Part shown: piece after piece, positions 9,430 to 22,415 of the stretch | Numbering within the stretch: the first letter of the stretch is position 1 | How the letters are laid out: every line of letters begins with the position of its first letter | Source of the DNA: Raphanus sativus | Taxonomy: Eukaryota > Streptophyta > Magnoliopsida > Brassicales > Brassicaceae | Length of the DNA stretch: 64,000 nt | NCBI RefSeq assembly: GCF_000801105.2 | Contig: NC_079516.1 | Span: forward strand, 1,550,001 to 1,614,000 | Reading direction: 5' to 3' | Program-made: the position numbers and the translations under genes | Notes under the pieces: generated by a model | What the model saw: only the letters and a program-made list of their open reading frames with translations | Told to the model about the DNA's origin: nothing | Databases searched by the model: none

Positions 9430-10155
9430 ACTTGGGTTCACCCCCTATGGTGAATTCTCAAATTCACCTAAATTGTTAATACCAATCAAAGTGCCATGTA
9501 GGATTAGTAAAAAAAGGAAACAAAATTAAAAAGAAAAAAAGAGAAAGAAGTAAAAAATACGTCGACTAATTTTTGTAACGCTATCTATGGCTTCTTCTTC
9601 ATCACCAACACATAATTTTAAAAGCTTCTTTATCATCCACACAGAATATTGAAAACTTTATTTGTCAAATAGGTGTTTGCAATCCTCTGCCTTTATATCT
9701 TAAATCTAAACCCAAAACACTAAACCCTAAACCCTAAATACTAAACCCTAAACCTTTGGGTAAACTCTAAACCCTTGGGTAAACCCTAAACCCTTGGGTA
9801 AAAAGATATTCCAAAGGTTTAGAGTTTATCCAAGGGTGTAGGGTTTATCCAAGGGTTTAGGGTTTAGGGTTTAGTTTATAGGATTTACCCAAAATTTAGG
9901 ATTTCATGTTTTGGGTTTACCAATTTGACAAACAAAGATTTCAATATTCTGTGTGGATGATAAAGAAGCTTTCAATATTTTGGGTAGATGATGAAGAAGA
10001 AGCCATGGATGGTGTTAAAAAATTAGTCTACGTCTTTTTTATTTATTTCTTTTTTTTTTAATTTTGTTTCTTTTTCATTAATCTTACATGGCACTTTGAT
10101 TTGTGCTAACAATTGAGGTGAATTTGAGAGTTCACCACAGGGGGTGAACCCAAGT
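9430..10155. mobile_element. Foldback (long inverted-repeat) element
   Basis: Ends are ACTTGGGTTCACCCCCTATG on the left and its near-perfect complement GGGGGTGAACCCAAGT on the right. The inverted similarity continues inward for about 280 bp on each side (for example GTGCCATGTAGGATTA against its complement near 10085, and TTTATCATCCACACAGAATA against its complement near 9940), so the whole element can fold into one hairpin. There is no transposase. I see no convincing target duplication, so the superfamily is open; a Mutator-like or other MITE origin is possible. Confidence 0.75.
9711..9885. repeat. Telomere-like repeat core of the foldback element
   Basis: The left half is rich in CCCTAAA and AAACCCTTGGGTA variants and the right half in TTTAGGG and CCAAGGGTTTAG, so degenerate plant-telomere heptamers form the arms next to the hairpin loop. 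Only a few perfect heptamers occur in a row, so this is not a telomere-sized array. Confidence 0.65.
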
Positions 10156-11872
10156 TTTGTTCGTACACTATCATGTACAGTATATGTAAATCCATAACAG
10201 AAATAGAAAGCAATAAAGTAAACAAAATAAGTTATCGATTTGTAAACGACAAGGAAAAACGCTAGACCAAGGGAAATCAAACATGCAATCAAACTTTGAT
10301 TAATGGTTTCTAAATGTTTACTAAAGCTCAATTCTAAAACTCGAATTTAATTATAAGTTGTCCAACTCTTGATGCGACAACTATCTAAATCTAGATCCTC
10401 GAGGCCAACTCCCATTGTGCAACTGATTTACCTAGACAAGCATTAAGGTTCAATTCGATGTGTTCACTAAGTTATCTAAACCAAATTTTGTTGCTCCTAT
10501 CAACTTAGCTCAGCAGAATTCATATCAGGATATCAGTTACATTCTCGTTTTATTTAAATTATCCTGAGATCTGGTTCTAGTGAATAATCATAAGAACTAG
10601 CAATAAGAGCAATCCTAATGAAGGAGACTGATGGATTACTCTAGCAGATCTATCAATCACAAGTTAATCAAAACCTTAGATAATCTTTAGATCTAACAAG
10701 TGAATTACCAAACATGGTAAAAAGAAAACAAATCATAATCTGATATAACTTCATAAAGAAGAAAGGTAAGAAAAAAATACTGGAGTTCCAATCAATCGCT
10801 GAAGAGTTCTGATCTTCTCTCCGAACCTCTTTATAATAAAACAAAGTTTAGCCTAAATAATAGTTTCATAATAGAAATAAATAGGTTTAACATGTCCAAT
10901 GACTTCTTTGAAAATAAAGAAACTTTTGGGCAAAAATGTAATTCCTGAAAGTTTCGTCGGTCTCCCCACGATGGTAATTAGGCATTTTGTATATGATTTG
11001 AACCTAGGCGATTATTCGTTGCTAGACTAAGCCTAGGCTTTCAAAAAATTATATATTTATTTAATGAAATAATATTTTATATTTAGAGTCATGTTTTTAG
11101 GAAAAATTATGTGTTTATTATAAAACTAATTTGATAAAATAACAAAATTAGATATATTTTTTTCGAAAAATCAAACAAACTTGTGAACTTACACTAAGAA
11201 AAAAAATTGATGTCAAAAAAAAAGAAAATTATAGATAAAAAATCATTTATTATCATTTATTTTTTTGTACAAAAAACAATCATTAATTATTTATAGAAAA
11301 AGTGATGGGGAGATGATTTAACTAAATCAGTCACAATCCAGTTTTATACAATTTCTACTAATTTAGATTAATTAAGATTCAATGATTTAAACCAGTTGAC
11401 TTAAATAAATTGGATTTTTTTTAAATAGTTCCTTTTGGCATTTAGACAGATTTTAAAAGGGTTAACTTGTGTCATAGTCAATTTTGAGGATAAAATTAAA
11501 AATATAGCAATGACGTTGACATAATTAGATCTCCTAGCATTTTTTCTCTTTTCCATCCGGTTTTCTCCTTTTCCAAAGCTGGTTGACGGTGACACTCTAT
11601 CACTTAAATGAAAAAGGTGTCGTTAGAATTGTGGTGGTTATATGATTATATCATCCAGATGATAGTGATGATCTTATATAAATAAAATAGAACACATTAA
11701 ATGGTATAGTTCATTTTAATGAAATTAAAAAATAATTTAATGTATATCCAAACATTCCATACACTAAACTTCAAATACTATCACTAATTCCTAAAATGAA
11801 ATATAAACCCCAACCGTAAAAAGAAATATAAACCATAACCTAAATATCAAAACTTGCAAATAATATATAATA
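10156..11872. other. Unassigned intergenic DNA
   Basis: AT-rich sequence without a supported gene on either strand. The longest frames are short and low-complexity. There is a GC-richer island near 10960-11040 (GAACCTAGGCGATTATTCGT, AGCCTAGGC) that looks like a repeat relic, but no termini could be placed. Confidence 0.35.
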
Positions 11873-12027
11873 TCTTCATATATATTAAATGAGAAGTCAT
11901 TTTATTGACTTCTGATGACGTGTCACTCATACATGCAGTCTGAAAAAACTTCTTATAATTTCATTGGTCGATGATTTTTAATTTCTATTTATTTTAATCA
12001 AATATAAAAAAGAAATCATATAATCAA
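11873..12027 (+). mobile_element. Possible 5' end of an older Helitron-like element
   Basis: Starts TCTTCATATATATTAAATGA after an A and carries the inverted pair GAAGTCA / TGACTTC typical of subterminal Helitron sequence. It is interrupted after 155 bp by the 12-kb Helitron. No matching 3' end was found beyond 24034, so this is tentative. Confidence 0.35.
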
Positions 12028-12631
12028 TCTACTTTATTAAAATAGAAGTACACATATGGAAATGCCCTTAGTTTTCCTATTTATTTACAAGCAAATGCCA
12101 CTGAAAATTAATAATGTCTTTGCGTAAAAATTCATGTCTTTTCCACATTTTGACACTTTCCTAAACTAACGCTAACAAACTACGATGAAGGAAACTAATA
12201 ATTAAATGATCAATGTACTTCATCTTCCAACTATGCCATGTTTTCCTTTACCAATAACATTACGCCTGCCATATTAAACAACCACAATATTAGTTACCAT
12301 CGATTTTTATAGTTCCAGATCAAAAGTCAAGACACATTGGTCTATATGCATAATGTAAAATGTATGAAAATCATAGAATTAGGATTTAAGATCAGCTCAT
12401 CAGAACTATAAAGAATTTGTTTACTATTATAAAGATGAACGAGTGGTTATATCTTAAATTTAAAATTGGTTTAATAACTTCGTAACTAATAATAGTAAAA
12501 ATTCTTAACCAACCAGAGAATCTACCATCTGACGACATTTACGCCTATACTTGCATAAGAAGCACAATATCTTATCGTTTCCTATTTCAAAATTTTAACA
12601 CCAATTATTTAAGGAAAATAGAATATATAAT

Positions 12632-12737
12632 CGCACACAATTGAAACTAACACCAACGAAATCTTACTCAATCCTAAAAGAAATATATTATGGCGCACAC
12701 AATACAAACTAACACACAAGAAATCTTACTCACTCCT
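12632..12737. repeat. Imperfect direct repeat in Helitron 5' region
   Basis: Two units of about 44 bp (12632-12675, 12694-12737), each GCACACAAT...AAACTAACAC...GAAATCTTACTCA. They lie in the non-coding leader before the RPA1-like gene. Confidence 0.5.
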
Positions 12738-12918
12738 ATATTTTTGGATATTAATGATAACAAAGAAGATACAAAATATTATATTCATTGATTATGGCAT
12801 CATATGACTTGCAACGATAAAAACGAATCAACGGAATATTCTATTCATTAATTATCGTTAATATTTGCCTTGCAAATTAGGCAAAGATATTTTTTCTCCC
12901 CTAGGGTTTACACCCTCT

Positions 12919-12928
12919 ACTATATATT
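12919..12928 (+). promoter_or_regulatory. TATA box candidate for the Helitron RPA1-like gene
   Basis: CTATATATTC about 70 bp before the ATG at 12993, a plausible spacing for a short 5' UTR. No further element was identified. Confidence 0.4.
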
Positions 12929-12992
12929 CCACCCGACTTCAACTTAACCATACACATCTACACATTCTTTTGCAAACCTTCTCACAAAAAAC

Positions 12993-15240
12993 ATGTCTGG
13001 GAAAAATAGGTTTGATGCAGTCAGCGAACTTAAACCATTTAAGGATGCGTGGCGTGTTCAAGTGAAATTGATTCACTCATGGATACAAAACCCACCTTAC
13101 GCTGATGAAACATTAGAGATGGTGTTAGCAGATGAAACAGTTAGTTCTATAGTCTGCGTATTTTGATTATAATTTTCTTTAATAAAACTGTTTATTTCTT
13201 ATACAATCGTTTTTGTTATTAGGGTGCTAAGATTCAGTGCTCGTGCAAGAGAACTCATATGAAGCGAGTTCAACGAAACCTTACTCTTGGAAAATGGCGT
13301 GTTATGCAGAACATGAAGATATCTGGAACTGGTGGCAAATACAAACCAACAAAACTGGCCTATAAGATGAATATCACAAACGCTACTGTTTTTGCAGACT
13401 CGACTCTTACGGACGATAGCAGCTTTTTATCTCTAACAAGCTACGAAGAGATATTGAATGGAAGTGCTGATGTTAAATGTCTTGTCGGTATATAATTTTA
13501 ACTATGCTCTATTTTATATTTTTTGTATACTATATTTTTAGTCAAACGTGATGAATTCATTATTTTCACAGACATAATAGGCCAAGCTTTTGATATTGGT
13601 GAAGTTCAGATCATCCCAGTCCACAATGAGGATAGGAAAAGGATTTTGTTTCGCCTAAGAGACAACATGTATTTATGTCTACGCTTTATAATAGGCCACA
13701 TCTCAATTTATATTGCCTTCAATATAAAGTTATCTTTTTTATGTGTGTAAAACAGTGGTAACAGTTTGGCATGTTGTCTGTGGGGCCGTTATGCTGAGCA
13801 AATGGAGCATCATGTTGAAAAACATGTTGGTGAAGACATTGTTTGTGTGATAAGGTTTGCTAAGATCGGTGAATTTGGAGGTATGAAAATTTTATAGTTT
13901 ATTTAATACCAAATATAATGCTACTTTCCAAAAATGCTAACAATCATTAGTATGTATATATATAGGTGAAGTTCAAATAACAAATGCATTTGATGCATCG
14001 GTAATGTATCTCAATCCAACTATGGCTGAGGCAATGGATTTCAAAGAGAAGTAAAATAATCTCCAATTTATTTTTACTTAGTCATTTTTGTTTCACTTTA
14101 TTAATATTTTCATTTTAAAAATCTCTGCACAGGCTCATAAATCAGCTGCTTCCTGTTGGTGGGAATGAAAATCAGGATGCGGAAATAGCCCTGATTAAAG
14201 GTGCTGATGATTGGGATGATGTTGGCATCATCCCAATTTCTGAGTTACAGGAAACTGCTGAGGTTTGTTTTTAAAATAAGATTTTATCACATATTAATTT
14301 TCATGTATACTAATCGATACCACTAATTGTAGCTCGAGAACGTAAAGATCATATGTTTGGTGGAAAGGATTGATACCGATTGGTCATGGTACTATTTTGG
14401 ATGTAAGGCATGTAGCAAAATTGCTACTAGAATCAGAAGGTCTCCCTCTGTGAAGGTTAATAAACCTACGTTCCATTGTTCTGAGTGTCGTGCCAACGTT
14501 TCTAATGTGATTCCAAAGTAAGATTTTAACTACTTTATTTATCAATAAGATAATTATATATTTTCCTGATGAGCTGAATTATTATCGCAGATTCAAACTA
14601 CATTTGATTGTTGATGATGACTCTGGAAACTGTAAACTGGTGTTGTTTGGCTCTATCGCCAAAATGATCATCGGTTTTGAAGCTAAAGAGTTGTGGGATG
14701 GTTCTTATGATGAGGCAAGTTTATGTGTATACATTTGTAAAATAAAAATCTTTTATTTTCATATATAAAATTAATTTATTATGCTTTTCAGATTGAAAAT
14801 CCTGAAAATTTGCCTCAACCAATATTGGATTTGGTTGGAAAATCTTTCTGTTTTGGACTCTGTCCCTCGGATTCCGGAGCCGAGATCTATAAGGTTTCTA
14901 AGGTGTGGTCTTGAGATATTGTTCAGAAAATTGAAACTGTATCAGAGCCAATAACCCTTATAGAAGGATCTTCATCGACTTTGTCTTCTGGTGTGGTACG
15001 TGTTTGTGAAAACATTAAATATACAGTATGATGTTACATAAGTTTGTTGCATAATTGTTTGTTACTTCTATGCAATAGGTGATGTTGCAGGATGGAGACA
15101 GTCATGCAGCATCAGAAGATTGTCTAACTCCATACTCGAAAAGAAAAGAAAATGATTCAGAATTGGTGGACATAACATCTACTTCAAAGAAGTTGTGCAC
15201 TTCCAATGTCAAGACTGAAAAAGTCAAGATCGATGAGTGA
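12993..15240 (+). CDS. Helitron RPA1-like single-strand DNA-binding protein (premature stop)
   Basis: Ten exons (12993-13139, 13223-13487, 13572-13668, 13756-13880, 13966-14050, 14133-14262, 14333-14517, 14591-14714, 14792-14995, 15079-15240) sum to 1,524 nt, a multiple of three. The product resembles replication protein A 70-kDa subunit, with OB-fold segments and a C-terminal zinc ribbon (CKAC at about codon 329 and HCSEC about 25 residues later). RPA-like proteins of plant Helitrons are thought to bind single-stranded DNA during rolling-circle transposition. In-frame TGA at 14912-14914 (codon 427 of 508) cuts off the last 81 codons, though the frame stays open beyond it. Intron 8 begins with GC instead of GT (14715). 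The start ATG follows a short leader with a TATA-like site. Confidence 0.8.
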
Positions 15241-15893
15241 GAGACAAGCGGAAGTACTACCTATGTTTTTTGGTTTTAGTGTTTTTTTAATTTCTGCAGT
15301 TGTTTTTTGAATAATGTTTGGTTTTTTCTTTAAGGATATTTTATTTTGCAGTTTACTTTATTTAATCCTTTATTTTCTAGATAAAGGGTTATTTGTTATT
15401 GGTTTTTTCCCACTAATCAACTACATTCTCTATTGTTTTCTATCCAAAATCTCATCAACTAACTTAGCTAACCAATCAACTTAGCATACCCACATCAAAT
15501 AAGTTAACAGACCAAACAACTCATACAATGAAATACATTCCTATAGGATGCGGATTGGTTACCTTATATTTTTGAATATCGTTAATGGCCCAATTGATCG
15601 CTATTCAATATTGCAACACCCTATTACAGCGTTTCTCCTGCATAAAAGTTAAAAATATTACACATCCAAAATGCATATTTTCAAGAGATTATGATATATT
15701 AACTTATAATCTATATTATGTCCTTTAATCTTATCAACTGATAAAACTCAAAGGTTAATAAATATATGCATAAACGACATTAACCCTAATAAGGCCATTT
15801 TTATTCCCTACACCAACTGACTCGCAATCACAATCATCACTTTAAACAAACACTGCTATCTAAAAAACCTAGCGCCACATCTACCCGCTTATC
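15241..15893. other. Spacer between the two Helitron genes
   Basis: 3' flank of the RPA1-like gene and promoter of the Rep-helicase gene. No additional coding region is supported. Confidence 0.5.
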
Positions 15894-18800
15894 ATGAAAA
15901 GGAAAAGAGGGGGGCTCCGTGGCAGTGGAGATGAAAATCTTCCTCCGAGTAGTAGTTCGGCTAGAGGAATAAGTCGTGCAGCCTTACAGAACCAAGCTAT
16001 ACCACTTCGTGATTGCTCTGTTTCTAATGTGCCATTGACAGATGTTTTTAGTAGGGTTTATCAGAATATCGGATCCTCACCATCTTCATCAACCTTTCAT
16101 CCATTAAATACTCCACAGAGCAATGATTTGGCTTCACCCCGCACACCATCAATCCGTCTGTTTGGTAAGTATATTTTTTATATAAGCCTTTCTACATTAG
16201 TTACCTATCTCTCTAGGTAGTTCTAAAATGGTTATTTTATTCTGTGATACCCCAAAAAGGTGTGGATTTGACCCAAAACCAACCAACGAGTTCAACAATT
16301 GAAAGGAGTTGTTTGACTAATACGAACTGTAAGTTAAACTATACTTAAGACTTACATAAACACTATATGTACATGTTTATTTACTAATAATTGCCTAAAC
16401 TATTATGTAGTTGGATTTAGCCCAGATGCGCGAGTTACAACACCTCTAATCCAGAATTCAAAGAGAAGAAGAAAGCCTCCATGTTCTGTCTTGAATGATA
16501 TAACCAATATTTCACATATTATATCTAATGGAAACGAAGAAACACAGACATCCATAGATCGTGATATTGAAAAGGATGATCAACTGCTTGCCGATGATTT
16601 TATTGGAGGTACTAATCTCTACGTGTAAAGAAAATACATAAGTTCACACACCTTTACTGCTTAAGTTAATATTTCATTACTGTGTTTTAGGTATGTCCGA
16701 TCTTGAAGGTGAGCTTGATTTCGATTGTAGTTCTCAAGAAAGTTCAGATTCTGAAACTGAAGCAGACAATATAGAGGTTCATGCTAGACCAGACACTGAT
16801 CCGTATGCTCCACCACCATTTTGTATGAAATCCATTTTGGAACGCACGAAAAAACATAAAGAGAGGTCAACTAAGGTTGTAACTAAACCAAAAGAAGAAG
16901 GTATTTTTCAAGAAACAATTTCTAAATTATTTTCATGTTAAGAGCTTTTCTAACTAGCAAATGGTTTATACATGTCATTATATGTTGCACCTTAGCAGAA
17001 TATTTGGATGAGGGCGATCCTGATTACTCATGCCAGCACTGTGGAGCTATCATGTGGTATGGGGAAAGGTTGAACAGAAGAAGAAATACTTCAACTCCTA
17101 CATTTTCACTATGTTGTATGCAAGGTCAAGTGAAGTTACCATTCCTAAAAGAACCACCCCTGGTGCTGAAAAAACTAATGGAAGGAGATGACAAATTAAG
17201 CAAGCATTTCCAAAAGAATATGAGGGCTTATAACATGTCTTTTTCCTTTACTTCCCTTGGGGGGAAAGTTGATAGATCTGTTCAAAAGGGAAAGGGACCT
17301 TCTATGTTGGTGCTTCAAGGAGAGAATTATCATCTTATGGGAAGCCTACAACCAAATGAAGGAAATGAAGCCAAGTTTGGTCAACTATATATAGTTGACA
17401 CTGAACATGAGGTGGAAAACAGGGTGAACTGTTTGAGGTAATTTAAAACCACCAGCTCCCAGTATACTTGATCATTAAACTTTTCGGAATTTCATATTTT
17501 TAGATAACAGTTTAGATATTTTTTTTTATTTCTTATATCTATGGTTTAATTTCTTACAGCAAAGGAAAAGCAAAGTTTGTGACTAAGAAGAAAGATAGTC
17601 TCAAGGACGAAGTTATTGACATATTGATGAAGATGTTAAATGAAGTCAATCCTTATGTGAAGCAGTTCAGATCAGCTAAAGATAGGTTTCGGACAGATCC
17701 TAATGATGCTTTTCATATGCGAATTGTGAGTGATCGCTTGTCGGATGGAAGAACTTATAATACTCCCACGGCTTCTGAAGTTGCTGCACTCATTCCTGGT
17801 GATTTTAATCTAGATATGAATATCAGAGATATTGTTCTTCAGAGAAAATCAGGGAAGCTTCAGAGGATAAACGAGATTCATGCTTCCTATCTTGCACTGC
17901 AGTATCCTTTATTGTTTACCCATGGAGAAGACAGATTCAGACTGGGTATTGCGAAAGGTGTGACAGCAGCATCGAAAAAACTTAAGAAGGCTAATATCAG
18001 TATGAGGCAATTCTTTGCTTATCGTCTACATGAGCGTAAGGATGAGTCTCACTGTCTCTTACATGCTAGACGACTTTTTCAGCAATTCATTGTGGATGCC
18101 TTCACAACTATTGAATCAAACCGCTTACGCTATCTGAAGTTCAACCAGTCCACACTACGGTCTGATAGTTACGATTCTATAAAGGAGTCTGAGAATGCTG
18201 GAATGGTTGATATGTATGAGCAAGGGAATGAATTCATATTGCCAGCTTCTTTTGTCGGGAGTCCTAGATATATGAAGAACAACTACTTGGATGCTATGAC
18301 CATATGTAAGCATTTTGGATTTCCTGATCTGTTCATTACTTTTACATGCAATCCTAAATGGCCAGAGATCACAAGGTATCTGAAAAAAGGAAGTTAAAAG
18401 CAGAGGATAGACCAGACATTATTTGTAGGCTATTCAAGATGAAACTTGAATCCTTGATGGACGATTTAACAAGAAAGAACATGCTTGGAAAAACTGTCGC
18501 TTGTAAGTTCACCTACTCAGCTATCTACATCTTTTTTTCTTAAATTCGTTTCAATTGAATCACTAAGTTTGTTTTTATTTTTTACATTTGTTTGTCACAG
18601 CAATGTATACTATCGAGTTCCAAAAACGTGGTCTACCCCATGCCCACATTCTCTTATTTCTTCACCCGACCAGCAAGCTTCCCAACACAGACGACATCGA
18701 CAAGATTATATCTGCAGAAATACCTAACAAGGTGGAAGAACCAGAGCTCTATGATGTGATTAAAGATATGATGATTCATGGTCCTTGTGGAGCTGCTAAT

Positions 18801-21800
18801 ATGAATTCTCCATGTATGGAGAATGGATTGTGTTCAAAGTCATACCCAAAATCATTTGCTGAGAAGACCACAATTAATAAAGAAGGGTTTCCTATTTATA
18901 GAAGGCGTGAGCAATCATCGAGTTTTGTTGAGAAGAATGGGTTTAGATGTGATAACCGATATGTTATTCCTTACAACAAGCAGCTATCGCTTCGTTATAG
19001 AGCTCACATAAATGTAGAGTGGTGCAACCAAGCAGGTTCTATTAAGTACTTATTTAAGTACATTAATAAAGGCCAAGATCGGGTAACAGTAGCTGTCGAA
19101 CCGCCTGCTCATATCGTGGACAGTATATTGGCAAATGGAGGCGGAAATGTTGTAGATGCCAGTGAAGAAAGTCTTCAGAAAAAGAGGAATGAAATCAAGG
19201 ACTTTTTTGATTGCAGGTACATTCTATAATCTACTTCGTTAAACATTCTATAATCAGAGAGTTTTGTATTCAATTATTGCTTATTGTCATTGCAGATATG
19301 TTTCTGCTTGTGAAGGGACTTGGAGAATTTTCAAGTTTCCAATTCACTATAGGAGTTGTTCAGTTGAGAAACTACAATTTCATCTTCCTGGGAAACAAAT
19401 GGTTATCTTCAAGGGGAAAGATAAACTCAAAGCTGTGGTCAGTCGAAAACTGATAGAGAATACAATGTTCCTGGCGTGGTTTGAGCTGAATAAGGTTGAT
19501 GAACTTGCAAGAACTCTAACCTATGCGCAGATACCAAACTTCTTTACTTATAACAAGAAGCAGAAGAAGTGGATCAGGCGAAAAAGAGGTTTCAGCATTG
19601 GGAGGATTAACTATGCTCCGCGGAAACAAGAAGATGCTTACTTTTTGAGGGTTTTGTTGAACATCGTTAAAGGCCCTACCTGTTACGACGACTTTAAAAC
19701 ATACGAAGGTGTTCTTTACCCTAGCTACAAGCTAGCATGTTTTGCTCGTGGGTTACTAGATGATGATCAGGAGTACATTGATGATATTTTACGGAGGAGT
19801 TATGAAAGCACAGCAAGTGAACTTCGACAAATTTTTGTTATGATGCTGATGAATGACAGTTTATCTATGCCAGAGGTTGTTTGGGAACATACATGGGAGT
19901 GCCTCTCGGAAGATATTGAGTATAACCGAAGAAAATATTTCAACCGACCAGGTAATATTAATCTGCATATATTTATTTCAAATTCATAAACAAAAACCGA
20001 GTTATGTAAGTATTGCTTTGTATTTTTTTGACTTCCGCTTTTGTTTTGTAGGGTTATTGATAAGTGACGAAGATAAAAAAAAATATGCATTGCAAGAGAT
20101 TGACAATCTTCTGAAGCGTAATGGTACTTGTCTAGCAAAATTCGAGACTATGCCAAAACTGCCAAAGACAAGGGTTCAGGATTCAAATGTGTTGATACTT
20201 GATGAAAGAAACTATTCACGTGAGTCACTGCTAGAAACTCTTGATCGAGACTGCCAGAAAATGACAGACGAGCAAAAAAAAGTATATGATGAAATACTTT
20301 CGGCTGTGGATAATGGAACAGGTGGAATGTTCTTTGTTGATGGATTTGGTGGTACTGGGAAAACATTTCTATGGAAATTACTGTCTGCAACTATTAGAAG
20401 TCGAGGTGATATTGTGCTAAACGTTGCTTCCAGTGGCATTGCTTCGTTGTTGTTACAAGGTGGTAGGACTGCTCATTCAAGATTTGGGATTCCACTAAAT
20501 CCTGATGAATTTTCTTCGTGTACTATATCGCATGGATCTGATCAGGCTAATTTGGTGAAGGAATCATCACTTATTATATGGGACGAAGCGCCAATGATGA
20601 GCAAGTTTTGTTTTGAAGCACTAGACAGAAGTTTTTCGAATATCATGGGCAACAATAGCGACAATCCTTTTGGAGGAAAAGTCATTGTTTTTGGGGGTGA
20701 TTTTAGACAGGTTCTCCCTGTGATTAATGGAGCTGGAAGAGCAGAAATTGTTTTGGCTGCGCTGAATTCATCATATCTTTGGGAACACTGCAAAGTGCTT
20801 AAACTCACCAAGAATATGCGATTGTTATCAGATGGTTTGTCAGTTGAAGATGCAAAGGATCTTAAGGAGTTTTCAGAGTGGATACTAAAAGTTGGGGATG
20901 GCAAAATTAACGAGCCTAATGATGGTGAAGCAGAGATTGAAATTCCTTCTGAGTTTTTGATTACTGACGCAGACGAACCTATAGAAGCAATCAGCAAAGC
21001 TGTTTACGGTGATTCTATTTCCCTTCAAGAAAACAAGGATCCTATTTTTTTCCAACAAAGAGCTATTCTGTGTCCAACAAATGAGGATGTTAATATGCTT
21101 AACGAGTACATGCTGGATAGACTTGCTGGTATATTTTTATTCTTCTAATATGTTACTATAGATTCGAATTATGCCTAAGTTTTTTAAAGCTTAAGTTGTT
21201 TCTAATACATTTCTAACGCTAAACTTATTTTATTACAGGTGAGGAGAAGATCTATATTAGTGCAGATAGTATAGATCCATCAGATAAAATTTCTTTAAGC
21301 AATGAAGCACTAGGCCCAGATTTCCTTAACACTATCAAGGTTTCTGGTTTGCCAAACCATAGCCTTAGACTGAAGGTTGGATGTCCTGTGATGGTTTTAA
21401 GAAACATTGATCCGTCTGCTGGTTTAATGAATGGAACAAGACTTCAGATCACTGAACTAATGGATTTTATGGTTCGAGCAAAGATCATAACTGGAGAAAA
21501 GGTGGGGCGGACAGTTGATATTCCTAGGTTGTTAATAACACCATCGGACACGAGATTACCATTTAAGATGCGCAGAAGGCAATTACCTTTGGCTGTGGCG
21601 TTTGCAATAACTATAAATAAAAGTCAAGGTCAATCATTATCTGAAGTTGGTATCTTTCTCCCAAGACCCGTGTTTTCACATGGTCAGCTCTATGTTGGTA
21701 TTTCAAGGGTTACATCTAAAAAAGGTTTGAAGATATTGATTGTGGACAAAGATGGCAAACCCCAGACCAAAACTATGAATGTTGTTTTCAAACAGATTTT

Positions 21801-21813
21801 CAACAATATTTGA
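15894..21813 (+). CDS. Helitron Rep-helicase (RepHel), one-base frameshift in Rep domain
   Basis: Ten exons (15894-16164, 16260-16328, 16411-16608, 16691-16900, 16999-17437, 17560-18502, 18601-19216, 19296-19951, 20052-21128, 21239-21813) sum to 5,054 nt, one short of 1,685 codons. Domains in order: a low-complexity N-terminus; a zinc-finger-like region (CQHCG); the Rep nuclease with motif [12 protein letters not shown], the HUH motif in LPHAHILLF and the two-tyrosine motif YLFKYINKG; then a PIF1-family helicase with Walker [10 protein letters not shown], Walker [35 protein letters not shown] and YVGISRV. Together these nick, unwind and rejoin DNA during Helitron transposition. The frame breaks in a run of six A (18383-18388), shortly after the first Rep motif: the upstream frame ends at a TAA just beyond it, and the +1 frame continues the conserved sequence. 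No other lesion was seen. Confidence 0.9.
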
Positions 21814-22415
21814 CATATTCAGTGATCAGGTATGTGACTTATATCTACATGCATGATTGAGTGATTTGTTTTTAAAATTATTTTTTCTGTTTTCATCATG
21901 ATTCAGACACAGATGGAGTTCAAGAAGATTGGTTCAAGCGATGTCTGTTTTAGACTCATGATTGTTCTGTTTTTTTTTTGTTTCAATAAGTTTATTCTCT
22001 AAACCATTCATCTGTTTTGATTTTTTACAAGCTACATTGGATTTTTCTTGAAACTATTGAATTTTCACTATCCAGATATGCATTACTATTCAATCGATAC
22101 TATACAGTAAACTAAAATCAAACTCAATGATGTATTTTAAATCCTACATGACTCTACAATTTCTCATCTAAAGAGAGTAATAATGTTACTAACCTTCATG
22201 TTCGGTTTCGTTCACCCGTGAATAGAAACTTCAAGTTAAACTTCAGTCCTGTATCTTCACGTCCCACCACTTTAATGACCTTGGTCCTATTAAAACAAGA
22301 TGAAGAAAATATAATCAGTTCATCTACATAAAACGAAATTGTTTGAAAAAGGTATGGAAAGGTGAACTGATTGTTATAATATGTTTTATATATATATATA
22401 TACTATACGATAGAT

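Noticed and set aside
9711..9885. Interstitial telomere array
   Set aside because: The heptamers are degenerate, few and arranged as an inverted pair inside a foldback element, so this is not a telomere fusion or true telomeric array.
10023..10331. 102-codon minus-strand frame
   Set aside because: Covers the right arm of the foldback element and flanking AT-rich DNA; no protein-like pattern.
12993..21813. Host RPA70 and PIF1 helicase genes
   Set aside because: They lie together on one strand between Helitron termini, and the larger protein has HUH Rep motifs, so they belong to the transposon.
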